64,000 nucleotides of DNA from Scatosoma sp002474405 (GTDB lineage: Bacteria > Bacillota > Clostridia > Christensenellales > Borkfalkiaceae): positions 1 to 64,000 of the forward strand of contig CALAFO010000053.1 in the NCBI GenBank assembly GCA_937892545.1, in the 5' to 3' direction. Made by a program: the position numbers and the translations under genes. How positions within the stretch are numbered: the first letter of the stretch is position 1; each line of letters begins with the position of its first letter. This document shows positions 42,585-50,466 of the stretch, piece after piece. The notes under the pieces were generated by a model. It ran no database searches. It worked only from the letters and a program-made list of their open reading frames with translations, and was not told the DNA's origin.

Positions 42585-42788
42585 ATGAATTTTAGAGAAC
42601 TGTTAAAAAGCAAGCGATGGAATTATTCCACGGTGGCGCGCGCCATTGGTGAAGACCCCCGAACGGTGGGACAGTGGGGGCGGCGCAAATGTACGCCGTC
42701 GCCCGAAAAAATCAAAAAGATCGCGCAAACGCTTGAATGTACGACGGACGAAGTAATCGACGCGTTGCTCGTAAACAATAAAAATTGA
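42585..42788 (+). CDS. Cro-like helix-turn-helix protein
   Basis: 67 residues, nearly all a single XRE helix-turn-helix (SKRWNYSTVARAIGEDPRTV … PSPEKIKKIAQTL). It is the first complete early gene and plausibly the Cro counterpart of the repressor. GGGAGATG precedes ATG 42585. Overlaps the next frame by four bases. Confidence 0.75.
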   Translation: MNFRELLKSKRWNYSTVARAIGEDPRTVGQWGRRKCTPSPEKIKKIAQTLECTTDEVIDALLVNNKN

Positions 42789-42982
42789 AAGCAGACTCCG
42801 TTGTCGCGAAACAACGAAAGCCGACCGCGGGCGGCAAAAGTCCCGCGGAAAGGGTAGAAGTAATGTACAACGTAGAAGATCCGACGCTCGGGCTTTGTCA
42901 GGAAGATTACGAACACTTATTCTATGATGTGCCCGAAGAGGACAAGGAATATGAAGCCGAAGACGAGGAGGACGGGGAATGA
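42785..42982 (+). CDS. Small acidic protein, unknown
   Basis: 65 codons from TTG 42785 (overlapping the preceding stop as TTGA), or 39 residues from ATG 42863, which has a better ribosome site (AAAGGGTAG). The C-terminal half is strongly acidic (DVPEEDKEYEAEDEEDGE). It overlaps the next gene by ATGA, so the run is translationally coupled. No family recognised. Confidence 0.5.
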   Translation: MKADSVVAKQRKPTAGGKSPAERVEVMYNVEDPTLGLCQEDYEHLFYDVPEEDKEYEAEDEEDGE

Positions 42983-43143
42983 TTATTTTTGCGAACATAG
43001 AAAGGGCGATGGAAGCCTTGAAAGCGATAGCGCGCGAACATAAAACGGTTGCGAGCTTTATCCGGAAAACGCAGAGAATGGACAAGCAGGACAAACTTAT
43101 GTACTTAGAAGGATTGCTTCACGAAGCGAAAGAGCTTGTGTGA
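42979..43143 (+). CDS. Small helical protein, unknown
   Basis: 54 residues starting MIIFANIERAMEALKAIARE and ending EAKELV. It has amphipathic helices, a net basic middle and no membrane segment. The ATGA overlap with the upstream frame and GACGGGG ribosome site support translation. Such short ORFs are common in the early region of Clostridia prophages, with unknown roles. Confidence 0.55.
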   Translation: MIIFANIERAMEALKAIAREHKTVASFIRKTQRMDKQDKLMYLEGLLHEAKELV

Positions 43144-43242
43144 AGTGCGGCGGCGAGAAGCCGCCGGATATGTGCCCAAAGGAAACACGCGGCGGTTCGA
43201 TTCCGTCGGGGCGCGAAAAATACACTTTAAGGAGGCAACATT

Positions 43243-44343
43243 ATGCCATTTTACAAACCCTCGGAACTTACGTTCCAAAATCAGCGATTCTCGGCGATTT
43301 TATATGGAGCGCCGGGCACCGGGAAAACCACGCTTGCATGTTCAGCGCCGAAGCCGCTTTTAATCGACCTTGACCGCGGCATACAGCGTATTAAAGCGCA
43401 GCATCGTCCGACATGCTTAATCGAAAAGACGTACGAAGAGCTTCTGAAAGACCTTGAAAGCGAGGAAATGAAAGAGTTTGAAACGGTCATCATCGATACG
43501 GGCGGCGCGCTCATAACGCTTTTGCAAGACTATGTGATGCGGAAAGATCCGATAAACAGAACGAAGTCGGGAACAATTTCGCAGAAAGGTTACGGGGCTG
43601 TAAAGCTTGAATTTCAGAGCCTTACGAACCGTCTGAAAACAGTTCTGAACAAGAATATCATTTACGTGTTTCACACGGTGGAAGAAAAGAACAAAGAAGG
43701 CGTAGCGGTGCAAAGATTGCTTTGCGAAGGCTCGTCGAAAAATATCGTGTGGCAACCCTGCGATTTCGGCGGTTATGTGTTTATGAACGGTGATCAGCGC
43801 ATGATCGGGTTCACGCCGACGGACGAATATTTCGCGAAAGGTTGTTACGGAATCAACGGAGTGAGAAAAATTCCCGCGCTGGGCGTAAACGACAAAAACG
43901 ATTATATCACGAAGCTGTTCGAAGAAGCGAACGCGAACATAGCGAAAGACAACCAATTTTTCGCGGCAGAGCGTGAGGCGTATGAAAACGCGATGGAACA
44001 GGGCAAAGCGATGATCGACTCATGGAAAACGCCGGAAGAGTTTACGAAAGCAAAAGAGGAATTGAAAAAGATTCCCCACGCGCTGACGTCGTTCGTAGAG
44101 CTGTGCGCGATTTGCAAACAGACGATTGCCGAGCTTGGCTTTCAATGGGATAGCGCAAAACACGCATACGTAGCGCCGAAGCCGGTGGAGAAAGGCGAGC
44201 CGAAGCAAGAGAAAGAAAAGCCGTTTGAAGAGGCAGGCGAAACACAGGAAAATTCCACGGCGAAGAAAGGCAAAGAAGCGGCGAAACAAGCGATCGATAA
44301 AATGATCGCCGAAGCGGAAGAGAGCGGAGAGAAAGCGGAATGA
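43243..44343 (+). CDS. Sak4-like phage ATPase (AAA_24)
   Basis: 366 residues. Walker A GAPGTGKT near residue 23, Walker B-like VIIDTGGAL near 85, and a RecA-like core to about 215; the rest is charged and helical, with a Lys/Glu-rich tail. AAA_24/Sak4 proteins are phage single-strand annealing or recombination ATPases that work with a nuclease and SSB. AAGGAGG precedes ATG 43243. The nuclease gene follows with a 4-base overlap, supporting a recombination pair. Confidence 0.82.
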   Translation: MPFYKPSELTFQNQRFSAILYGAPGTGKTTLACSAPKPLLIDLDRGIQRIKAQHRPTCLIEKTYEELLKDLESEEMKEFETVIIDTGGALITLLQDYVMRKDPINRTKSGTISQKGYGAVKLEFQSLTNRLKTVLNKNIIYVFHTVEEKNKEGVAVQRLLCEGSSKNIVWQPCDFGGYVFMNGDQRMIGFTPTDEYFAKGCYGINGVRKIPALGVNDKNDYITKLFEEANANIAKDNQFFAAEREAYENAMEQGKAMIDSWKTPEEFTKAKEELKKIPHALTSFVELCAICKQTIAELGFQWDSAKHAYVAPKPVEKGEPKQEKEKPFEEAGETQENSTAKKGKEAAKQAIDKMIAEAEESGEKAE

Positions 44344-44990
44344 AAGAGCGTTACTTAATAACGCAGTCGTTGCTTGCGGCGTGGTCGTACATATTCGACT
44401 GCGCCGAAGGAAGCGAAGACGAAGCGTTGGAAGATTTTCTGCGAGTGTTGAAGAAAGAGCCGGGCGAACAAAACGACGTAATGCTTCGCGGCATATCGTT
44501 TGAGAACGCCGTATACGCCACGCAATGCGGCGACAGAGAAGCCGCGGTGGAACACGCCGAAGAATGGGCGAAACGCGGTTGTGAAGAAGATGAAGCGGCT
44601 TGCGTGCGGATAATGGCAAAGAAACTCATAGGCGGGGCGTATCAGCTTACGGAATACAAAGAAAAAGAAATCGGCGGGATAACGTTTCTATTGATGGCGA
44701 AATGCGACTGGGTGCGCGCGGGGGTGATATACGATTGCAAGCGTGTAGAATCGTATGCGAACGTCGGGAAGTATTATTCGAGTGTGCAGCATCCTATGTA
44801 TCTCGAAGTGATAGAAAGCGCGAGCGAATTTCGATACGAGATCTGCGACGGCAAAGACATATACGAAGAACGGTACACGCGGAAAGATATACCGCAACCG
44901 ATTGAAAGCGTGATAGCCGAGTTTGTGGACTATCTGAAAACGGAAAAGCTACTCGATACGTACAAAACGTATTGGAAGAGCAAGTATTAA
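44340..44990 (+). CDS. PD-(D/E)XK nuclease of the recombination module
   Basis: 216 residues. The catalytic core is visible as KCDWVRAGVIYDCKRV (D…D-x-K) followed by SVQHPMY, the Q-x-x-x-Y motif of the Cas4/YqaJ/lambda-exonuclease group. It probably resects DNA ends for the ATPase encoded upstream, to which it is translationally coupled. Length is short for the family. Confidence 0.72.
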   Translation: MKERYLITQSLLAAWSYIFDCAEGSEDEALEDFLRVLKKEPGEQNDVMLRGISFENAVYATQCGDREAAVEHAEEWAKRGCEEDEAACVRIMAKKLIGGAYQLTEYKEKEIGGITFLLMAKCDWVRAGVIYDCKRVESYANVGKYYSSVQHPMYLEVIESASEFRYEICDGKDIYEERYTRKDIPQPIESVIAEFVDYLKTEKLLDTYKTYWKSKY

Positions 44991-45008
44991 AAAGGGGGTG
45001 AGAAACGA

Positions 45009-45899
45009 TTGTCGAGAACACAATCGCAGGGGCTGGAATTTTTCCCGCTTGAAGTCGATTTCTTCTCGGATAAAAAAGTCAGAATATTGAAAGCCCGATA
45101 CGGGGCAGACGGATTGGCGATATATCTGTATTTGCTATGTATGATATATCGTGAAGGTTACTACACAAGGGTTGACGACGATTTTATATATGTTATTTCG
45201 GAAGAATTGAATATGTCTTCCGAAACGGTGCAGCAAGTCCTGGCATTCTTACTTAAACGGTCGATGTTCGATGAACAGCTTTTTAAGTCGGACGCTGTCT
45301 TGACGAGCGACGGAATACAAGAGCGGTGGCAAAAGGCGATAAAAACCCGCGCCTTAAAGACACCGACAAAGGTCGAAAGTTATTGGCTTTTAAGTCAAGA
45401 GAACACCGCACCTTATATTAAATGCGCCCTTTTTGGTAATTCTTCCGCGAAAAAAGGCTTTAATTCCGAGAAGAAAGAGTTTAATTCCGAGAATTATCCC
45501 TATAAAGAAAAGGAAAGTAAAGTAAATATAATCTCTACCCCCTATAATCCCCCAAAGGGGGAAGAGATAACGGCAGAAGAGAGCGGGCAGGCAAAGTTTT
45601 TCGCAAAGTTTCCCTCGGTGGTAATAGATAATTATTCTACCGAGCTAAGAAGTCTTACAAACGAAGACTGGGCAATCATTATACAGCGTTTTGAAGAAAG
45701 CGAGTGGTTGCGGGAAAATTGCAGAACGCTTTCAATGCTATGCCGGTTATCGAAACGGATCATCGCGGGCGAATACGCGCCGTTTAAGAAGCGAGCGCGG
45801 GAAGCGGAAGAACAGACGGAAGAACAGGAACGGCGGGAACGCGCGGCATACTTTGAGAAGTTATGCGGAAAGGGAAAAGCGGAGGGTAAAAAGCAATGA
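45009..45899 (+). CDS. Replication initiator-like protein (DUF4373/Lin1244)
   Basis: 296 residues. The N-terminal winged-helix domain (FFPLEVDFFSDKKVRILKAR, GLAIYLYLLCMIYREGYY) is the DUF4373/Lin1244-Lin1753 domain of phage replication proteins. The middle is low-complexity and the C-terminal part helical and charged. It should bind the element's origin and recruit the loader encoded next. Start TTG 45009 follows AAAGGGGGTGA. Four-base overlap with the next gene. Confidence 0.82.
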   Translation: MSRTQSQGLEFFPLEVDFFSDKKVRILKARYGADGLAIYLYLLCMIYREGYYTRVDDDFIYVISEELNMSSETVQQVLAFLLKRSMFDEQLFKSDAVLTSDGIQERWQKAIKTRALKTPTKVESYWLLSQENTAPYIKCALFGNSSAKKGFNSEKKEFNSENYPYKEKESKVNIISTPYNPPKGEEITAEESGQAKFFAKFPSVVIDNYSTELRSLTNEDWAIIIQRFEESEWLRENCRTLSMLCRLSKRIIAGEYAPFKKRAREAEEQTEEQERRERAAYFEKLCGKGKAEGKKQ

Positions 45900-46789
45900 G
45901 CGAATTAAAAGCGATCGGCGAAAGCTTCGGAAGCGACTGGGGAACGCGGGAACACTACGAGGCGGCGAAACGGGCGATTCTTACGAACTACGATCCGCAG
46001 ACGGAATACAAAGCGGGCGATCTGATATATTGCCGTCATTGCGGCGGGAAGAAAACGCTGGATATGCCGCAAAAGAACATATATCTGAAATGCGCGTGTA
46101 AGTGCGTGGAAAATCGTGCGAACCGCGAGAAATACGAACGCGAGCAACGAGAGCGTGCGGCGGTATATCGGACGATGAACGAAAGCGTAGTGCCTGCGGA
46201 CTGCGTAAACGCTTCGTTTTACGACTGGAACGCGGACGGAATGGCAGACACGACGGAAGAATACCTGACGGGCATAGAGCGTTGCGAAAAATTCTGTCTG
46301 AATTTCGGGCAAGTGCAAGAATCTGGGCGCGGGATATGGCTGTACGGCGTAGCGGATACGGGCAAGACGTACATAGCGGCGGCGATGCTGAAAACGTTGC
46401 AAAATAGCGGCGCAGCGGCGATATTCACCACGTTGTCAAGGATATTCGTAGAGATTAAAGCGACGTATAACAAAAACGCAACGGACACGGAAGAAGCGGT
46501 AATCGACAGATACACGGCGGCGGACTGCCTGATAATCGACAATTTTACGGGAATCGAAGCGAGCAGGAAGCGAACGGACGTATTCGGCGCGGAAAAGCTG
46601 ACGGAAATCATTTTGCGGCGATACGAGCGGAAGAAACCAACGGTGATAACGGCGCGGCAGTCGCTGAAAGATTTGTTTATCGCGGGGCGAGTGCCGAGCG
46701 AGATAGTAGATAAAATGCAAAACAGGCTTGTGCCGATCTTATTGACGGGCAATCAACGGCGCGCGGTGCAAGCGCAAATCGAATTTTAA
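45896..46789 (+). CDS. DnaC-like helicase loader
   Basis: 297 residues. An N-terminal four-cysteine zinc finger (YCRHCGG … LKCACKC, about 43-66) and an AAA+ domain with Walker A GVADTGKT and Walker B CLIIDNFTG. The second Walker B acid is Asn and the A-loop is unusual (VADTGKT rather than GxGTGKT), but the Arg-finger region looks normal. It loads host or phage DnaB helicase at the origin. Translationally coupled to the initiator. Confidence 0.85.
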   Translation: MSELKAIGESFGSDWGTREHYEAAKRAILTNYDPQTEYKAGDLIYCRHCGGKKTLDMPQKNIYLKCACKCVENRANREKYEREQRERAAVYRTMNESVVPADCVNASFYDWNADGMADTTEEYLTGIERCEKFCLNFGQVQESGRGIWLYGVADTGKTYIAAAMLKTLQNSGAAAIFTTLSRIFVEIKATYNKNATDTEEAVIDRYTAADCLIIDNFTGIEASRKRTDVFGAEKLTEIILRRYERKKPTVITARQSLKDLFIAGRVPSEIVDKMQNRLVPILLTGNQRRAVQAQIEF

Positions 46790-46793
46790 AAAA

Positions 46794-46809
46794 TTGCAGT
46801 CGAATGCAA
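46794..46809. promoter_or_regulatory. Palindrome copy 1
   Basis: TTGCAGTCGAATGCAA, 32 bases before the fused DUF3102-portal gene. It matches the 16-base palindromes at 52885 and 55415 with one mismatch in the right arm. The bases up to the start codon (AAAAATAAA…GGAGAA…AAACA) also resemble those at 52901-52923. Confidence 0.8.
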
Positions 46810-46840
46810 AAAAATAAAAACCCAAGGAGAAACAAAAACA

Positions 46841-48721
46841 ATGGAAAACACACACAATTTTGATCAGCTTATGCTGGCGGACAACGGCTTGACGGTAGAA
46901 GAACAACAATTTCGCGATATACACAACCGAATTTGTTACAACGCGCAGAAATCGGCGGAACATTGGGTGGAAATGGCAATCGCGATCAAGGAAATGCGGG
47001 ACAAAAAGCTGTATAAAGCGGCGGGGTTCGAAACGTTCGGCGAATATACGGAAGGCGCGCTCGGTATCAAAGAGCGGCAGGCGTATAATTATACGTCGAT
47101 TCTCGAAAAGTTGCCGCAAGGTTTTGTGCAATCGCACGCGGCGGCAGGGGTAACGAAACTTGCGCTTTTAACGAGCGTGAACGAAACGGAACGGGAAGAG
47201 ATCCTTGAAAAAATTGATATAGACGAAGCGCCCGTTCGGGAAGTATCGGACGCGGTGAAAGAAGCGATCGAGGCGAGAAACAAAGCGGAAGAGCAGTTGT
47301 CGATAGCGATTGCGGAAAAGAAGGAAGCGGAAAAGACGGCAGAAAACTACAACAAGGAATATTTGAAGCTTGCGGCAGACAACGCAGATTTGAAGAAGAA
47401 ACTGAAAGAAGCGGAAAACGTTGAACCGACGGTAGTATATCAGGCAGACGAAAAGCAAGCGGAAGAAATTGCGCGGCAGGAAAAAGAAATCGAAGAGTTG
47501 AAAGCGCGGGAAGCGGCGCGCGAGAGTGAAACAGCGGCGTTGAAGAAACGACTTGCCGAAGTCGAACAGGCAAAAGCGGAACAGCCGAAAGCGGAAATCA
47601 AGGGAAGCGCGCTCGTTATATTCAAAGTGAAATTCGAAAATTTTCAGGATACCGAGGAAAGAAAGTACAACAACGAAGGCGTGAAGGTAATCAAATACAA
47701 AGTATTTTCAAAGGGCGGAACAGAAACCACGCCGATTTTACCCGATCCGGAACTTGACGGTGTACAGTTAGAGTATTTGCCCGTGAAGGTACAGAACGAA
47801 TTGAAAAAGTTAGGAGTGTCGGCGTTGAACGAAGAATTACCGTTGGACGCGCGAGACGGTCTCGGCGTGTGGTTATTGCCTCGCACGGCTTCGAACTCGT
47901 GTATTCCCGAAGCGCCGCTTGGCGATCCGCTTTTGTATGGCTGCCTTGACGTTTTGTGGAGTATCGACGTTGTTTTCAGCGGAATGTTGATTGACGTATT
48001 AAACGGCGAAGGCAAAATTATTTGTCCGAAGCAGTTTTTGCAGGCAACCCTTGCGGCGTTGCAAGCGCAGAACCCTGCCACAAACTTTCAGGTAACAACG
48101 AGTGAGCTTGGAACATACGGCGATGAGTCGTTTGTGTACATAATGCCAAGCGGGTTTGAGAAAGAAAAGCAAGCACCTTTGCCGATTCAGTTTGATATAA
48201 GGGCAGAGCAGTACGGAAAAATGCTTGAAATCTATGAGCGATTGGCAGCGGTGCGTTCCGGGTACTCGCCCACGTCGATTTTTCCGTATCTTACGCCCGA
48301 TAATTCAGCCAAAACTGCTACGGAAATCACGGCGGAAGAAAATCTCACACGTGCAAGCGTGCGTGATTCACATAACATTATCATCCCCGTGTTTTCACGT
48401 GCGATCCGTGAGATTTTGTATCAGGAAGGTTATGACTCGGACGGTGTGCAGGTACAGTTCGGCGATTATATCGGCAACAAACTGCAATTTGACGAAAATA
48501 TCCGTCAGAATTATGCAAGCGGCTTGATTCCGAAAGAAATCGCTATCAAGCAAATCAATAATCTTACGGACCGCGAAACACAAGAATATTTGTTGAAAAT
48601 CAAGGCGGACGACGAAGAAAAAGCGAAGCGCGATAATTTCGGCGGCTTCCCGTTTAACGATAGTAATTATACAAGCGAAGGGGTAGAAAACGGAAATGCA
48701 GATAGCGAAAGATCGGTATAA
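46841..48721 (+). CDS. Chimeric ORF: DUF3102-like protein fused to portal C-terminus
   Basis: 626 residues in one frame. Residues 1-110 (FRDIHNRICYNAQKSAEHWV…YTEGALGIKERQAYNY) are a DUF3102-like phage protein of the replication region, continued by a Glu/Lys coiled coil to about 265 (KVKFENFQD). From about 270 the sequence is the C-terminal part of an SPP1/A118-type portal protein (DGLGVWLLPRTA, PLLYGCLDVLWSIDVVFSGM, DYIGNKLQFDENIRQNYASG). Portal N-terminus and both terminase genes are missing, so a deletion joined the two genes in frame. A working portal is unlikely. Confidence 0.82.
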   Translation: MENTHNFDQLMLADNGLTVEEQQFRDIHNRICYNAQKSAEHWVEMAIAIKEMRDKKLYKAAGFETFGEYTEGALGIKERQAYNYTSILEKLPQGFVQSHAAAGVTKLALLTSVNETEREEILEKIDIDEAPVREVSDAVKEAIEARNKAEEQLSIAIAEKKEAEKTAENYNKEYLKLAADNADLKKKLKEAENVEPTVVYQADEKQAEEIARQEKEIEELKAREAARESETAALKKRLAEVEQAKAEQPKAEIKGSALVIFKVKFENFQDTEERKYNNEGVKVIKYKVFSKGGTETTPILPDPELDGVQLEYLPVKVQNELKKLGVSALNEELPLDARDGLGVWLLPRTASNSCIPEAPLGDPLLYGCLDVLWSIDVVFSGMLIDVLNGEGKIICPKQFLQATLAALQAQNPATNFQVTTSELGTYGDESFVYIMPSGFEKEKQAPLPIQFDIRAEQYGKMLEIYERLAAVRSGYSPTSIFPYLTPDNSAKTATEITAEENLTRASVRDSHNIIIPVFSRAIREILYQEGYDSDGVQVQFGDYIGNKLQFDENIRQNYASGLIPKEIAIKQINNLTDRETQEYLLKIKADDEEKAKRDNFGGFPFNDSNYTSEGVENGNADSERSV

Positions 48722-49730
48722 TCCGTATGTCGTATTGATAGAAAATGCGCAGAGCGCCGTTCGGGAGATCGTCAAAAATGCATTTTTGACTGAAGAACCG
48801 AAAGCAACGACGGAAAAGAAACTGATAGCGTCGATTCGCGCCGTAACCTCAAAAATCACGATAAAAGACCTGCGAAGCGCAGTAGCGCGCTCGCTGGGAA
48901 ATTATGCGAACGTACAACGGAAAAGTTGGAAAAGCATAGGTTTATCGCCTGTAACGATATATTTTCTGCTTTCACAATCGGAAAATAAAAAACTGGCGAC
49001 CGACAACGTGCAACCGCCGAGAAACGCCACAGTGAAACGCGAGCTGAAACTCGGCGGCTCGTACGAAAGCGGCAGAACGTTGGGCGTTCCGCTCGGAAAG
49101 TATTACGACGACGTGTGGAAAAAGAAAATCAAGCCCGTGCTTGATGAATTATCTAACGAACGTGCGTTGGATCCGGACGATTATTCCGGTCGGAATTCTC
49201 TTCGGAACCGAGCCGAAATGGAAGTGCGGTATCACGACCATTTAGACAGTGAAAACACCCTTCGGAAAAGCGGCGTGAAATTGGTAGTGGCTTCGTCGCA
49301 TGCAGATTGTTCTGAACGCTGTGCGCCTTGGCAGGGCAGAATATATTCGCTCGACCATACAAGCGGGCGCATAGACGGGCACGTGTACGTGCCGTTAGAA
49401 GAAGCAACAGATGTGTGGTATACGACGAAAGCCGGAAAGCGATATAAAAACGGACTGCTTGGGTTTAATTGCAGACACCGCATCGAAGAGTATAAAGGAG
49501 AGCTGTTACCGACAGTATCGGAAGAAACACGAAAGAAAGAATACGCGATAACAAAGCGACAACGTGATTTGGAATGTGTAGTGCGCAAGTGGAAGAGCTT
49601 TGCGGAGACCGCGTTGAAGAAGGACGAAATAAAACACGCGAAAAGGTGTGCGGAAATCGCATACGACGAGTATTTGAAATTCTGCAAAGAAAACGATCGC
49701 CCGGCTTATCCGATGCGGGTGAGAATATAA
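48696..49730 (+). CDS. Phage minor capsid protein
   Basis: 344 residues of the phage minor capsid protein 2 type. The diagnostic C-terminal pattern is ASSHADCSERCAPWQGRIYS, then GLLGFNCRHRIEEY, a Cys/His set that ends the conserved domain. It sits inside the procapsid next to the portal. It overlaps the portal remnant by 26 bases, with AAGGGG before ATG 48696, so the junction downstream of the deletion is original. Confidence 0.85.
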   Translation: MQIAKDRYNPYVVLIENAQSAVREIVKNAFLTEEPKATTEKKLIASIRAVTSKITIKDLRSAVARSLGNYANVQRKSWKSIGLSPVTIYFLLSQSENKKLATDNVQPPRNATVKRELKLGGSYESGRTLGVPLGKYYDDVWKKKIKPVLDELSNERALDPDDYSGRNSLRNRAEMEVRYHDHLDSENTLRKSGVKLVVASSHADCSERCAPWQGRIYSLDHTSGRIDGHVYVPLEEATDVWYTTKAGKRYKNGLLGFNCRHRIEEYKGELLPTVSEETRKKEYAITKRQRDLECVVRKWKSFAETALKKDEIKHAKRCAEIAYDEYLKFCKENDRPAYPMRVRI

Positions 49731-49784
49731 AGGAGGCGGAAAAATGAAATATAGCAGGAGCAGAGATCACCCTCTGCTTTTTTT
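49731..49784 (+). terminator. Ribosome site and 18-codon ORF running into a terminator
   Basis: AAGGAGGCGGAAAA and ATG 49744 begin an 18-codon frame overlapped by the hairpin AGCAGAG/CTCTGCT plus seven Ts (49759-49784). A strong ribosome site leading straight into a terminator is unusual: either an attenuator before the scaffold and capsid genes, or a site left after deletion. Confidence 0.6.
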
Positions 49785-49832
49785 ATGTCTATTTTTTGAA
49801 TGAACAAACATAAACGGGAGGTAAACAGAAAA

Positions 49833-50441
49833 ATGTTTGGAATAAACAAGAATAAGCTTTCTACTCTTGAAGAAGTGAGAAAGGCTTATGACAATCTATC
49901 CGAAGAGGATAAATCAGCCTTTCATCAGTCCATCGCCGATCGCGTACACGAAAGCGTAGGCGCACAGGAAGAATCGGAAGGGCAGAAAGATACGCAGACG
50001 GCGGCGGATCGTGAACACGAAGCTGTCGGCGAGGCAGAAGCAGATAAAAAGGCGGATAATCCGGAAGAAAAACCCACAGAAAAAACTGCCGAAGATTCCG
50101 ACGCTTCATCGGACAAGGGCGAAGCTGAAGCAAAGCCAGAAGCTGGCGAGAAAGATAAGTCCGCTGACGAAAGCGACGCCGGGAAAGAGACGGTTGAAAA
50201 AGGCAAGGAACAGAAAGTCGATGAAACTGCGAAAGCCGGAAGCGGACTTGAAGCGTCGCTGGCGAAAATCGTAGAGTTGCTTGAAAAGATGGTTGTGAAA
50301 CCGGAAGCGAGCAATGATGAAGACAAGCTTGCCGAATCGTCTAAGAAGTACGCTACGGGGCTTTCCGGCGGATACACAGGCGAGAAAGGCGGAAACAAAT
50401 TCACGGAAGCGGATACCGAACGCTTTTTAAAAAACAGGTAA
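49833..50441 (+). CDS. Phage scaffold protein
   Basis: 202 residues from ATG 49833, chosen because CGGGAGG precedes it; an upstream ATG at 49800 has no ribosome site. Acidic, Glu/Lys/Asp-rich with almost no aromatic residues in the middle, and a helical C-terminus (ASLAKIVELLEKMVV). It stands directly before the major capsid gene, the usual place of the scaffold that guides capsid assembly. The sequence itself is too simple for a family match. Confidence 0.65.
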   Translation: MFGINKNKLSTLEEVRKAYDNLSEEDKSAFHQSIADRVHESVGAQEESEGQKDTQTAADREHEAVGEAEADKKADNPEEKPTEKTAEDSDASSDKGEAEAKPEAGEKDKSADESDAGKETVEKGKEQKVDETAKAGSGLEASLAKIVELLEKMVVKPEASNDEDKLAESSKKYATGLSGGYTGEKGGNKFTEADTERFLKNR

Positions 50442-50466
50442 ATCAAATCAAAGGAGATAAACAAAT

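Noticed and set aside
43140..43373. A 77-codon frame starting GTG, overlapping the Sak4-like gene
   Set aside because: It runs 130 bases into the ATPase gene in another frame and changes character at the overlap. Two cysteine pairs (CGGEK, CPKE) are suggestive but not enough.
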